Assembly (NCBI RefSeq): GCF_000760695.4
Contig: NZ_JHEG04000001.1
Location: 8,221,123 to 8,285,122 of the forward strand
Origin: Tolypothrix bouteillei VB521301
Lineage (GTDB): Bacteria > Cyanobacteriota > Cyanobacteriia > Cyanobacteriales > Nostocaceae
Direction: 5' to 3'
DNA length: 64,000 bases
Part shown: one piece after another, positions 1 through 9,227 of the stretch
Layout of the letters: each line of letters starts with the position of its first letter
Numbering within the stretch: the first letter of the stretch is position 1
The notes under the pieces: model-generated
Seen by the model: only the letters and a program-made list of their open reading frames with translations
What the model was told of the DNA's origin: nothing
Database searches by the model: none
Program-made: the position numbers and the translations under genes

Positions 1-253
1 AAGTTTTTTCCTTTGCACAAATATCGTAAGATGCGTAAAGTCCTTGGTATTTTTTTCTCTTGCTATCTATTAAATCCACATAGCACGAAATATCACCGTT
101 GGTAATACCCGTGACTGTGGCAATTTGAGGCAATTTAGTTGTTTGCTGTGCTTGAACAACAGAGGTGTTGGCAAAAATACTAATAGTAGAAGCTGCAAAA
201 ACACTAATAGAGAATCCTATGGCCGATATATGAGATATTTTTTTGACTTTCAT
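1..253 (-). CDS. Partial small exported protein (C-terminus outside window)
   Basis: An open frame runs from an ATG at 253 to the window edge, giving about 84 residues with no stop. The N-terminus starts MKVKKISHISAIGF, followed by a hydrophobic stretch and a typical cleavage region (SVVQAQQ), so it is probably secreted to the periplasm. The mature part contains two cysteines (DISCYVDL and SYDICAKE). I do not recognise the family. It lies upstream of and on the same strand as nothing else visible here; its 3' end is missing. Confidence 0.6.
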   Translation of the reverse strand, partial: MKVKKISHISAIGFSISVFAASTISIFANTSVVQAQQTTKLPQIATVTGITNGDISCYVDLIDSKRKKYQGLYASYDICAKEKT

Positions 254-362
254 AATTTTCTGTTTTTGAAATAACATGACTGTAAACGCATACACATTGC
301 CAAGCGATACATTTATTTACGAATTATTCAATCTCCATACTTAAAAGTTGGAGATTAACGAC

Positions 363-1193
363 TTACCGATCGGAGATCGCTGTCACGCTACCAACAATAG
401 GCTCTTGTACAATTTTTCCCAGGTTAACATTTTCAGCATTTAACAGTTCTCTCCAAACACTCTGAAGATTGGGATTTTGTGGTTCTTTTAAGCGCAGTTG
501 GGCTAATTCTGTTAATGTCTCCAACCAAATACCGTGTTTGGCGTAGACAGCAATTCTTTCTAGAGGTGTTTTTGCTGTATCTAACTCCTTTTGAAGTTCA
601 GATGATGCTGAGACTCGTTGTACGACTCCAGTTAAGGAAGCTGGTGTCAGTGATTCGCTCTTGGAGGTTGCACTCGGACAGTTAATATCTACATACCAAC
701 GGTATTCTTTACCAACTGCTAAAGGTGGAACGCTTGACGGTAAACTGACACTGACAATACCGGGTGTTGCATTTAATTTAAAACGAGTGCGATAAACGTC
801 TGTATCACCATCTTGCAAGACAAACTCGCCATCATTCACTTCCTCAGAAGTATAAGGAACATAAATCCAGAGAGTAGGATGTTCTTTTGTGGTTAATTTT
901 AAGTTATGACTGCCTGCTAGACGAGTCAGTGGAGGCTTGTTTTTTTTAGCAAGGCAATCTCCTCGGCTTCCCGTACCGTCATTTGTTGGAGGCGTTCCCC
1001 GATCGGGTGGATCGTTGTGTGGTGGGATAAAACGAATTTTTGTCTGAGATGCTTTATTTGTAATTATTTGGGTTTGTGCTTGTGCTTGTGAGGGTAGGGA
1101 AACGAGATTCCAGCCACATATTACCCAAGGTAGAATCAATAACTGTTTTAACTGTAATTTCTGTAATTCTTTCATATGGGAATAATATTGCAT
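363..1193 (-). CDS. DUF928 domain exported protein
   Basis: A 276-residue protein. Residues 14-38 form a hydrophobic export signal ending in an Ala/Gln-rich cleavage region. The N-terminal part of the mature protein has the Gly-rich block RGTPPTNDGTGSRGDC (65-80), which is characteristic of the cyanobacterial DUF928 family. The rest is a beta-rich region followed by a helical C-terminus (LERIAVYAKHGIWLETLTEL). The function is unknown. It lies downstream of the AAA_35-CHASE2 gene on the same strand, about 250 bp away. From memory, DUF928 genes often sit beside CHASE2 genes in cyanobacteria, so the two may act together at the cell envelope. An internal Met at residue 7 is an alternative start. 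Confidence 0.8.
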   Translation of the reverse strand: MQYYSHMKELQKLQLKQLLILPWVICGWNLVSLPSQAQAQTQIITNKASQTKIRFIPPHNDPPDRGTPPTNDGTGSRGDCLAKKNKPPLTRLAGSHNLKLTTKEHPTLWIYVPYTSEEVNDGEFVLQDGDTDVYRTRFKLNATPGIVSVSLPSSVPPLAVGKEYRWYVDINCPSATSKSESLTPASLTGVVQRVSASSELQKELDTAKTPLERIAVYAKHGIWLETLTELAQLRLKEPQNPNLQSVWRELLNAENVNLGKIVQEPIVGSVTAISDR

Positions 1194-1260
1194 CTCACGC
1201 TAACCGCAATAACTTGAACTACAAATTTAAATTATCTGATTCCGGACTTCTCGTCTGTCG

Positions 1261-1343
1261 TTCCCAGGCAGTCACGAACTGCTTTATATTAAGAGGCAGA
1301 GCCTCTAAAGAAGGTATTTCCAGCCAGAGCTTGGGAACGAGGT
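1261..1343. repeat. Dispersed repeat, degenerate copy (TTCCCAGG...GGGAACGAGG)
   Basis: The outer arms TTCCCAGGC and CTTGGGAACGAGG flank a small hairpin around AGAGGCAGAGCCTCT. Related sequences occur at 29312-29353 and 33643-33690. All three are intergenic. This is a dispersed palindromic repeat family common in Nostocales; this copy is the most diverged. Confidence 0.55.
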
Positions 1344-1383
1344 GCGGGAGGAAATATCGATGACACCTCTTTACCAAATTTCT

Positions 1384-1418
1384 AAGATCCCCGACTGCTC
1401 CCATAAGTCAGGGATCTT
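1384..1418. terminator. Hairpin downstream of the AAA_35-CHASE2 gene
   Basis: AAGATCCCCGACT (1384-1396) pairs with AGTCAGGGATCTT (1406-1418) with one bulge and a short loop. It lies about 30 bp after the stop of the minus-strand gene at 1447, so it probably ends that transcript. No strong T-tract follows, so it could also be a repeat hairpin of the GTCGGGG family seen at 21056. Confidence 0.45.
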
Positions 1419-1446
1419 GTAGGCTCAATAGTTTTTAAATAAACTC

Positions 1447-3762
1447 TTAATCGATCGATTGAAAATTTGTTTTGAATCGTACAGTATAAATAATTACTAA
1501 TCCACTAGCAGTTACTATCAAAGCAAAAGCAGATGGAACTAATGGCAACCAAGCGCCCTGTAACACTAATAAACCCCAACAACTGCCGTATAAAACTGTA
1601 ATTGCGATCGCTTCTCCTAGTAGAATGCTTGCAGGTGACCTAAAAGACCAAGCGATCGCACCCCCGACTAATGACCAAAGCCCAATCCAGAGAATTTCTA
1701 GTGGTTTTGGCAACCACCAAATTAACGGTCTGCGATCCAATACACTGCTGAGAAGTTGACTGACCATATGTGCTTGAATTTCCAAACCAGTCAAACTTCG
1801 TACTGACCCTTGACCTCTACCAGAGGTTGTGCGCCAACGATGGTCGTTAAAACTGGGATCGGTTGTACCAATGAGAACGATGCGATCTTTGGCTAAATTG
1901 GGGTTGAATCCATCACTCAGTACTTCTTGCAGGGTAACTTTTCGAGCAATAGGTTCGGCGGCGCGGTAATTGAGCAATATTTGATGCCCGCTAGTATTAA
2001 TATTGTGATAACCACCTGTATTTTTTTCTAAAGTTTTAAAGACAGTTTGACCAATTCTTAAATACGACTCTGAAGTGAAACCGCTTTCAATTTTTTCCTT
2101 AAGTAAGTAATGTGTGGCTAATTGCCAACTAAAAGCATAACTGTTTTGGCATGGTTCGGCATGACTGACTGCTAAAACATGGCGGCGGAGAACATCATCA
2201 ACGTCTCTAACAACATTATTAAAACCTTGATTCTTTTTTGACACTTCTTTGGGCGGTGTAATGCCTGGGTTACCATACTTACAGATGGCAAAAAAGCTGT
2301 TGTTTTTCATCCCCATTGCTAAATCTCTGTTATTTGCTCCTATAGGGATTTCACGGTAAATATCTAAACCAATAGCTCGCGGTTGCGATCGCTCTAATTT
2401 AGCTAACAACTTCGTCAACGAGCGTTCGGACAGGGAAGCAGCCCCTCGCTCTGTAACAGGTTGAGATTGTACGTCTTGTTCGGTAATGGTAACAAGTAAA
2501 AGCCTTTCATCTTGTCCCTCATCGGGTCGCAACTGCATCAATTGGTCGTAAGATTGCAGTTCCCAAGATTGCAGAAAACCTAGCGATCTCATTCCAATTG
2601 TTAAACTCGTGACTAAAAGACTTGCCACAGTTACAGTTTTAATAGGAAGGACATTGAAGCGATTTTCAGGGATTTTGGTGTTTTGCTTAACCCAATTGCG
2701 ATCGAAAACGGCTTGATATATTGGGTTTTTAACAACTAACTGTCCTTGTTGCAAGTTCACTAACCCGGATAGACGTAATTCTAAATGCTCGCAATTATTT
2801 TTAGCAGGGATTTTGCCCCGTTTTAATATTTGTAAATATAGGTGTAATAACTTTTGCTGAAAACGAGAGCGTAAAATGCGATCGTGAATTGTCCGCAAAT
2901 GTTCCGGTCGGTCGTGAGATTCCCAATCATTAATAATTCGTGTTCGTACTAATCGATCGATTGATTCAGGAGTTTGTATTTCTGCTTCCTGAGAAATCAG
3001 CCAACATATTTTTTGTGTTAAAAAAGGTTGTCCGCCACTCCAGTAAAGAATTTCCTTTAAAGCAGTCTCAGGATGACTGACTTTGTCAAGTAATCCATCC
3101 ATTAAAGCTGCACTTTCCTGAAATTGAAAACCTTTCAATTCAATAGCTCGACCAATATTAAAAGGTGTTGCAAATTCATCTTTAATCAGATCTGAAGGGG
3201 TTGCTACTCCTAGCAGTACAAAAGAAAGTCTTCTATATTCTGACTTAATTGCTCGTTTATCATAACAATTACGAATAAAAGCGAAAAATTCATCTGTAGG
3301 AAAACTCAAACTGAGAATACTGTCAATTTCATCTATAAATATAACAATTTTTTTGTTAATTTGCTTTAATAAAATTGTTTCAATAAACTCTCCCAAACGT
3401 TGTATTGGCGATAAGTCATTTTGTTCGCGCAGCCAATTTCGACGGTTAACTTTTAGTTCAAATCCACTGATTAACTCTTGAATAATACCTCCATACCATT
3501 GCTGTGGTGTAATCTGTTGACTGCCAATTCCACTAAGTTCAATTTCTGCACAGCAAATTCCTTGTTCGTGCAGTTTAAACATGGTATGAATTCTTAGAGA
3601 AGACTTACCCATTTGGCGTGAATTGAGGACATAACAATATTCACCTGCTAACAGAGCGTTGTAGAGTTCAACATCTGCTTGTCTCTCAATATAGGTAGGA
3701 GCATCAGGAGGTAAACTTCCCCCTATTTGGTATTTGTAGTCAGAGTGGGGTACAGTACTCAT
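1447..3762 (-). CDS. AAA_35 (AAA-like) ATPase domain fused to CHASE2 sensor, membrane protein
   Basis: A 771-residue protein. Residues about 8-335 form an AAA-like domain (PF14516 type): a variant Walker A NSRQMGKSS (47-55), where Asn replaces the first Gly, and Walker B IVIFIDEID (139-147). A transmembrane segment (about 374-396) leads into an extracytoplasmic CHASE2 sensor domain (about 400-680) containing LLLVTITEQD and LIGTTDPSFNDHRW. Three transmembrane helices (about 690-765) close the protein. CHASE2 normally sits in front of kinase or cyclase outputs; here the ATPase-like module is N-terminal and no output enzyme is present. This suggests a membrane sensor driving an ATP-dependent conformational change. 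The DUF928 gene follows on the same strand. The ligand is unknown. Confidence 0.85.
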   Translation of the reverse strand: MSTVPHSDYKYQIGGSLPPDAPTYIERQADVELYNALLAGEYCYVLNSRQMGKSSLRIHTMFKLHEQGICCAEIELSGIGSQQITPQQWYGGIIQELISGFELKVNRRNWLREQNDLSPIQRLGEFIETILLKQINKKIVIFIDEIDSILSLSFPTDEFFAFIRNCYDKRAIKSEYRRLSFVLLGVATPSDLIKDEFATPFNIGRAIELKGFQFQESAALMDGLLDKVSHPETALKEILYWSGGQPFLTQKICWLISQEAEIQTPESIDRLVRTRIINDWESHDRPEHLRTIHDRILRSRFQQKLLHLYLQILKRGKIPAKNNCEHLELRLSGLVNLQQGQLVVKNPIYQAVFDRNWVKQNTKIPENRFNVLPIKTVTVASLLVTSLTIGMRSLGFLQSWELQSYDQLMQLRPDEGQDERLLLVTITEQDVQSQPVTERGAASLSERSLTKLLAKLERSQPRAIGLDIYREIPIGANNRDLAMGMKNNSFFAICKYGNPGITPPKEVSKKNQGFNNVVRDVDDVLRRHVLAVSHAEPCQNSYAFSWQLATHYLLKEKIESGFTSESYLRIGQTVFKTLEKNTGGYHNINTSGHQILLNYRAAEPIARKVTLQEVLSDGFNPNLAKDRIVLIGTTDPSFNDHRWRTTSGRGQGSVRSLTGLEIQAHMVSQLLSSVLDRRPLIWWLPKPLEILWIGLWSLVGGAIAWSFRSPASILLGEAIAITVLYGSCWGLLVLQGAWLPLVPSAFALIVTASGLVIIYTVRFKTNFQSID

Positions 3763-4167
3763 CAGGAATTGTCCTCAAACAACCAGTTATAGTAATAACA
3801 ATAACTCCAACATTTCTCAAAAAAAACTCCTAACCTTAAACCCCCAATCTTCCCCAAATTATCTGAAGTTTTCCGAACATATTTTTTCTATGGTTTCTAA
3901 AAAATAGAAGCCCTGATTGGGAGCATCCCAATTTGGAAAAAATATGCTTGTGATTAAAATCACGCCTATGCGGACTTAATAAGAAGTCCACGTAGGTGGA
4001 CTTTGTTTGTGTAGCCCCAGAATTCTATTCTGAGGGCAATTGCTTCCGTTCCTGGGCTACAGACTCGCTGCTTTGCACTGTAGGAGACGAAGTCTCAAAT
4101 GAACGCATTCCAACCGATGCTAAAAGCGATATGGAATAGGTGCGGGACGTGAGGACTAAGAAATAGG
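3763..4167. other. Gene-free stretch with a dispersed repeat
   Basis: No credible ORF. It contains the hairpin repeat at 3984-4036 (listed separately). The first 200 bp are A+T rich and would hold the promoter of the AAA_35-CHASE2 gene, which reads leftward from 3762. The remainder follows the kinase gene stop at 4168. Confidence 0.6.
3984..4036. repeat. Dispersed hairpin repeat, copy 1
   Basis: AAGTCCAC-GTAG-GTGGACTT (3984-4003) is a perfect 8-bp stem with a 4-nt loop. It is followed by TTGTTTGTGTAGCC and then a second inverted repeat built on CAGAAT/ATTCTG (4017-4033). The block hairpin plus TTYGTTTGTRTAGCC recurs at 33514-33560. This is a cyanobacterial intergenic repeat, not a gene. Confidence 0.6.
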
Positions 4168-6180
4168 TCACCGCTTGCCAGTCACTGCTAAAAGCTCAGC
4201 AACAATCGCAATGAGTTCAGATGGGTCTACTGGTTTGGGGATATGCTTTTGGTAGCCTGATTCTATAGCTTGATTTCGATCCCCCTCTCCAACATACGCT
4301 GTGAGTGCGATTGCGGGAATTTGACCACCCATCTCTGGTGGCAATTGTCTCACTTTGCGGAGTAAATTATAACCATCCTCTTCTGGCATACCAATATCGC
4401 TAATTAATATATTGGGTTTAAATTGCTCAAAACAAGCGAAGCCTTCTTTTGCTGATGCTGCAGCCATTGCGATCGCTCCATATTGTTGAAGCACAAACAC
4501 TAAAAATTCTCGCGTGTCGGCTATATCGTCAACGACCAATACTTTTATCCCTTCAAGATTGATAAAATTTTCTAAACGATCGCTGTCTCGGTTTGACACT
4601 GACTGAGTATCCAGTAAAGGTAACCTGACAGTAAAGGTAGCGCCTTGTCCCTCTCCGAGGCTTTCAGCACTCACGTTTCCCCCATGTAATTCAACCAGGT
4701 GACGGACAATTGCCAAACCCAGTCCCAAGCCTCCATGATTGCGGGTGACTGAAGCATCAGCTTGACGAAAATATTCAAAAACATGCGGTAGAAAATCTGC
4801 ACTGATACCTTTACCCGTATCTTTCACAATGATTTGAGCGTGGGAATTCGATCGGGAAGATGACAAAATCACTTCCACCCGTCCGCCTTGGGGTGTAAAC
4901 TTGATCGCATTAGAGAGTAAATTCCATACAACTTGTTGGAGACGGTTGGGATCGGCTAAAACCATACCAACGTTTGGGTTGATGTGTAGCAACAGTTCAA
5001 TTGACTTTGCTTCTACAGCAGGACGCATGGTGTTAATTGCTTCTTCAACTACTGAAGCTGGATTAATAGTTAAAACATTTAGACTCAGCTTACCGCGCAA
5101 AATACGAGAAACATCTAGCAAATCTTCAATAAGTTGAGTTTGAACTCTAGCATTACGCTCAATAGTTTCTAAAGCACGACTAGTTGTTGCTTGGTCTAAT
5201 TTGCGGGTACGCAACATTGTTGACCAACCCAATATCGCATTGAGAGGAGAGCGTAATTCATGAGAGAGAATAGCTAAAAACTCATCTTTAATCCTATTGG
5301 CTGCTTCTGCTTCTGCTCGGGAAGCTCGTTCTCGCTGCAACAGTTGTTCTTTTTCGAATTCTACTTGTTGGCGGGCGATTTCGGCTTGTTTTCGTTCTGT
5401 AATATCAAAAAGTATTCCTTCAATGCTGACAAGATTTCCTCGTGCATTGTAGGTGACTTTACCTCTATCTTCCAACCAGATAGTAACACCATTGTCAGGT
5501 CGTATCATGCGAAACTCTGAAACATAGCTGCTTTTACAATCAATTGCTTTTTGTACGCGTGCTTGGTGAGTTGCTAAGTCATCAGGATGAACTAGCTTCC
5601 ATCCTTCGTCTCCCGTACCGCTCTGGGCTTCAGGTGTTAATCCTAATATTTCGCAGGCTGTTTCCGAACGAGAAATCATGTTTGTGCTTGCATTCCACGT
5701 CCACGCCACTATCCGAGCCGCTTTCACAGCCAATTTTAAACGTTCGTCGGTTTGATGAAGTGCTTCTTCTACACGTTTGCGAGCAGTGATGTCGCGGTTA
5801 ATTTCGAGAATGGCTGTTGGTTGTCCCGTCCGATCTCGTTTTAAAGCCCAACGACCAATTGTAACAATGGAATCACCATCTTTTTTTGTGTGAACCAATT
5901 CCCCTTGCCAACGTCCAGTGTTAAACAATTCAGCTTCAATTTCTTCTATCGGTTGGGGTAATTTGGTTTGCAACAAGGTATGAGAGTTTTTTCCTAAGGC
6001 TTCTTCTTTCGTCCAGCCATAGATTTCCCATGCACCCTGATTCCAAAAGGTAATTTGATTGTCCAAATCTCGAACTACAATTGCGTCAAGAGCTAAATCT
6101 AGAAGTTGAGCTTGCTCTTGCACGACTAATATCGTATCTAGTAATTCCTGTTCTCGACTTGAGGCTTTGGATTGGGTCAC
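4168..6180 (-). CDS. PAS-PAS hybrid histidine kinase with receiver domain
   Basis: A 670-residue soluble sensor kinase. Domains in order: PAS (about 25-137), PAS/PAC (about 143-265), a short coiled coil (268-296), HisKA with phospho-acceptor His307 in SHELRSPLNAILGW, HATPase_c with the N box around 420-428 and G boxes KDTGKGIS (453-460) and GLGLGLAIV (485-492), and a C-terminal receiver with phospho-acceptor Asp595 in LISDIGMPEEDG. No transmembrane helix is present, so it senses a cytoplasmic signal. The C-terminal receiver implies internal phosphotransfer, probably to a separate Hpt or regulator not seen nearby. The start codon is GTG; no in-frame ATG exists near the N-terminus. Neighbours give no clue to the signal. 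Confidence 0.9.
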   Translation of the reverse strand: MTQSKASSREQELLDTILVVQEQAQLLDLALDAIVVRDLDNQITFWNQGAWEIYGWTKEEALGKNSHTLLQTKLPQPIEEIEAELFNTGRWQGELVHTKKDGDSIVTIGRWALKRDRTGQPTAILEINRDITARKRVEEALHQTDERLKLAVKAARIVAWTWNASTNMISRSETACEILGLTPEAQSGTGDEGWKLVHPDDLATHQARVQKAIDCKSSYVSEFRMIRPDNGVTIWLEDRGKVTYNARGNLVSIEGILFDITERKQAEIARQQVEFEKEQLLQRERASRAEAEAANRIKDEFLAILSHELRSPLNAILGWSTMLRTRKLDQATTSRALETIERNARVQTQLIEDLLDVSRILRGKLSLNVLTINPASVVEEAINTMRPAVEAKSIELLLHINPNVGMVLADPNRLQQVVWNLLSNAIKFTPQGGRVEVILSSSRSNSHAQIIVKDTGKGISADFLPHVFEYFRQADASVTRNHGGLGLGLAIVRHLVELHGGNVSAESLGEGQGATFTVRLPLLDTQSVSNRDSDRLENFINLEGIKVLVVDDIADTREFLVFVLQQYGAIAMAAASAKEGFACFEQFKPNILISDIGMPEEDGYNLLRKVRQLPPEMGGQIPAIALTAYVGEGDRNQAIESGYQKHIPKPVDPSELIAIVAELLAVTGKR

Positions 6181-6490
6181 CGTTGGTATTTCTTAATATA
6201 ACTAAAAAAAATATTCAAAATAAAAATAATATTGTAATTAATAAAAAACTATATGTATCAAAGGAATGAATTTTCAGTATAGCAACTCAATGAAATTTAG
6301 AAATTATAAATGATTGATGAAAAACTTTAAATAGTGTATTGTGGGCATTGCCAAGTAATAGTTAGATGTAGTAATTGCCCACCCGAAGTATTTTATGAAG
6401 TGTCTGTGATATGCTTTTCGTCAAAAATCCTGCTTTTTAAAGAAACCGAGCGTCTGGATCTTACGTTTCTTATCTGGGTATAAAGAATTT
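6181..6490. other. Gene-free stretch
   Basis: A+T-rich intergenic DNA between the rubredoxin stop and the kinase start, on the upstream side of the kinase. No ORF, tRNA or strong hairpin is visible. Confidence 0.5.
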
Positions 6491-6652
6491 TTACTCTTCA
6501 GGTTCAAAATCTTCTTTCCTAGCACCACAAACAGGACAAATCCAATCTTCTGGAATGTCCTCAAACGCTGTTCCCGGTTCTATACCACTGTCTGGATCTC
6601 CTTGTTCTGGGTCGTATTCATAACCGCAAACAGTGCATATGTACTTTTGCAT
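6491..6652 (-). CDS. Rubredoxin (small, soluble)
   Basis: A 53-residue ORF with both canonical iron-binding halves: [12 protein letters not shown] at residues 4-15 and [14 protein letters not shown] at residues 36-49. The spacing, with the [15 protein letters not shown] linker, is that of a standard single-iron Fe(SCys)4 rubredoxin. There is no C-terminal membrane helix, so it is not the longer RubA photosystem-assembly rubredoxin but a soluble electron carrier. Length matches the family. It lies between the kinase and the M61 peptidase, on the same strand, about 110 bp after the peptidase stop. Confidence 0.93.
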   Translation of the reverse strand: MQKYICTVCGYEYDPEQGDPDSGIEPGTAFEDIPEDWICPVCGARKEDFEPEE

Positions 6653-6759
6653 GCTATCTTCCCTTCCATACTTTGTTTGTTATTGCCTCAATCTTACTTC
6701 ATAGTTTCTAATTCGTAATTCGCAATTTATTCATTTAATTACGAATTACGAATTAACTA

Positions 6760-8541
6760 TTACAAATTATTAAGATTTGTGCCCAACCAACCATTAAAGT
6801 TTTTCTTTTGTATCGTAGTTGGTTTTTCTTGGGGTTTGACCTGATATTTACTCGGACGTGGAAGAGCTAAAGTCACCGGTAGGGTTCGCAGTTCTTCGTG
6901 ATGAAAAACAGTGACTTGAATGGTATCGTTTGGTTGGTAATCTTTGAGCCTTTCGCACAAATCATTTGCCGTTACCCGCAAACCATCAATAGCCAGCAGC
7001 TCATCTCCGGGATCGATTCCGGCTAATTGTGCGGGAGAGCCGGCTTCTACGAACTTAATGATTTCTCGACCGCGATCGCTACTGACTCTTATACCCAAAT
7101 AGGGCTCCTCCTCAGTTTCCACAATCAGTTGCAAGCCAAACGGTTCTAAATACTCATTGAAGGGCAAATCTTCTGTACCATCAATGTAGCGTTTAAAGAA
7201 ATCAGTCAAATCCACCCCAGCCACAGACTCAATAACTTCCTGCAATTGTTCTGGAGTATAACCAATTTCATCTCTACCAAATTGATGCCACATTTTGACC
7301 ATGACATCATCAAGTGAGGTCTGATTTGCATTGCGCGAACGAATCAGCAAATCCAGTAGCAAAGACACCAACTCTCCTTTGAGATAGTAGGAAATTTGGG
7401 AATTCCCACTGTTTGCATCTTGACGGTAGAGTTTAATCCAAGCATCAAAACTCGATTCCGAGAGAGGTTGTACTTTCCGCCCTGGCGTGGTTTCATAACG
7501 AGTGATTTCCTTACTCAAATTGCTAAGGAAGGATTTGGCGTCATAAATTCCCGCCCTTAGGGGTATCAGTAAGTCGTAATAACTTGTTGTCCCCTCACAG
7601 AACCACAAAGAAGGCGTGTAGTTTTCTTGGTCGTAGTCAAAGACTTCTAATGCTTGGGGACGAATACGCTTGACGTTCCACAAGTGAAAGAACTCATGAG
7701 CAACGAGTTGCATGAAGCGCTCGTATTTGTCGCGATCGCGAAATCCAAATCTCTGATATATCAGCGAACAACAATTTTTATGCTCCAAACCACCATGTGC
7801 TTGGTTAAATAGATGCAGCAGAAACACGTATTTTTGATATGGCAACCCACCAAACATCTTTGCTTCTGTAGTGACAATTTTTTTGAGATCCGCAATCATT
7901 TGCTGGACGTGGAAATTGCCTTTACCCCAGATAGCGAGTTCGTGAGGCTTTCCCAAAACATCAAATTGATATAACTGGTGGTTACCAATTTCAAAAGGAT
8001 TATCTACGAGAGTATCAAAATCTGGAGCATGAAAAGAATTTTCTTTTTCTGGAACTGGGGGTAGTGCTGTAGTCACCCGCCAGTCTGGGAGTGGTGGTAC
8101 AACAGTTACCTCAATTGGGTATTGTTCCAAACCTGGTATTCTAAAAAACAAGGCTGCACCATTAAAATAGCCATGGCTACCATCTAAGTGATTTGTTCTT
8201 ACTGTTAGCTCGTTCGCAAAAACACGGTAAGATATAGTAATATTTGATGCACCATTTGTCTCGATTTGCCAATGATTTTTACTAATTTTCTGCCAGGGTA
8301 AAGGCTTGTCTCGAGTCATAGCAGCAAAATCTTGCAAATGTCTGGCGTATTCTCGTACTAAATACGAACCTGGAGTCCATACAGGAAACTTCAAGTCCAA
8401 GATAGGGGATAGGTAGCCTGCAATTTGCAGATTCACCTCAAACAGATGCGCTTCTGGTTGAGGCATCGCGACTTGATAGTGAATTGTCGGGACGGTCTGC
8501 TGCTGATAAGTATTGCTCTGCAGTACAGTTGCTTTAGTCAT
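6760..8541 (-). CDS. M61 family metallopeptidase with PDZ domain (glycyl aminopeptidase-like)
   Basis: A 593-residue protein from the ATG at 8541; a longer reading from a TTG at 8580 is unlikely. The N-terminal region (about 10-165) matches the beta-sandwich domain of M61 enzymes. The zinc site is HEFFH (282-286) with the downstream WFCEGTTSYYDL motif giving the third ligand Glu. A PDZ domain occupies about 485-570 (YLGIRVSSDRGREIIKFVEAG and the GIDPGDELLAIDG loop). M61 peptidases release N-terminal Gly or Ala and are often linked to peptide recycling. No signal peptide is visible, so it is probably cytoplasmic. It appears to be a single gene. Confidence 0.92.
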   Translation of the reverse strand: MTKATVLQSNTYQQQTVPTIHYQVAMPQPEAHLFEVNLQIAGYLSPILDLKFPVWTPGSYLVREYARHLQDFAAMTRDKPLPWQKISKNHWQIETNGASNITISYRVFANELTVRTNHLDGSHGYFNGAALFFRIPGLEQYPIEVTVVPPLPDWRVTTALPPVPEKENSFHAPDFDTLVDNPFEIGNHQLYQFDVLGKPHELAIWGKGNFHVQQMIADLKKIVTTEAKMFGGLPYQKYVFLLHLFNQAHGGLEHKNCCSLIYQRFGFRDRDKYERFMQLVAHEFFHLWNVKRIRPQALEVFDYDQENYTPSLWFCEGTTSYYDLLIPLRAGIYDAKSFLSNLSKEITRYETTPGRKVQPLSESSFDAWIKLYRQDANSGNSQISYYLKGELVSLLLDLLIRSRNANQTSLDDVMVKMWHQFGRDEIGYTPEQLQEVIESVAGVDLTDFFKRYIDGTEDLPFNEYLEPFGLQLIVETEEEPYLGIRVSSDRGREIIKFVEAGSPAQLAGIDPGDELLAIDGLRVTANDLCERLKDYQPNDTIQVTVFHHEELRTLPVTLALPRPSKYQVKPQEKPTTIQKKNFNGWLGTNLNNL

Positions 8542-9227
8542 CAGTGGTTGTGTGTTAGGAGATCTAGGTACTAGTGACAAGTGACTAGTTAATAGTCATT
8601 AGCCAACAATCAATGGTCAACAGTCAATAGCTTCAAGTAAAAAAACTTGCTTACCAATACAGTAATCAATACTTTTTACTGGGTAAAATCAATTACTTTC
8701 TATCATTAATAGCACTACTTCAAGAATAAATTTAGATCGGAGAGAATATGTGAATTTTACTGGTCATATAAAATACATCTGTTTAATGACAGATATTGTG
8801 GGATATAAATACGGGCGAGACGCCTGTACCATAAAAAATCTACTTTACAAGAAAATCTGTAATTAAGAAGATTTTCTTGACAACCAAATTTATACAGAAG
8901 AAATTTTGATTGTTATATTGCGAACCATTGACAAAAGCTATCTGTTCATTGAAAAGGCAATTATGGTAAGGGTAAATCGTGCAAAAATGTAAAAAAATTA
9001 ATATTTTATTAATAATCAAGCTATGCATTGATTTTGTTGCATCACTCAGTACATTCCAACAAAAATTACACTTATTACCTTTCGATCTCTCCCTTCTGCC
9101 TTTCTTCGGTATAATTTTGCTATTTATTACTAGTAGAGTACGGAGGAAATAAACCTACCATTAGCAATAAGAAAAAATCTTCAGTAATAAGCTTTTGCGC
9201 CTTCTGCCGTAGTAGCGATCTCACGTA
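8542..9227. other. Gene-free, A+T-rich stretch
   Basis: About 690 bp between the M61 gene start and the Crp-type gene stop. It begins with low-complexity TAGTTAATAGTCATTAGCC-like DNA of the short tandem type common in Nostocales. A 62-codon frame at 8840-9028 has a Phe/Ile/Asn-rich composition typical of translated A+T-rich spacer, and I do not accept it. No convincing terminator or RNA gene is visible. Confidence 0.5.

Noticed and set aside
8840..9028. 62-codon frame on the minus strand in the M61-Crp spacer
   Set aside because: Composition (Phe, Ile, Asn, Tyr rich) is what A+T-rich spacer gives when translated; no ribosome-binding site or recognisable motif.
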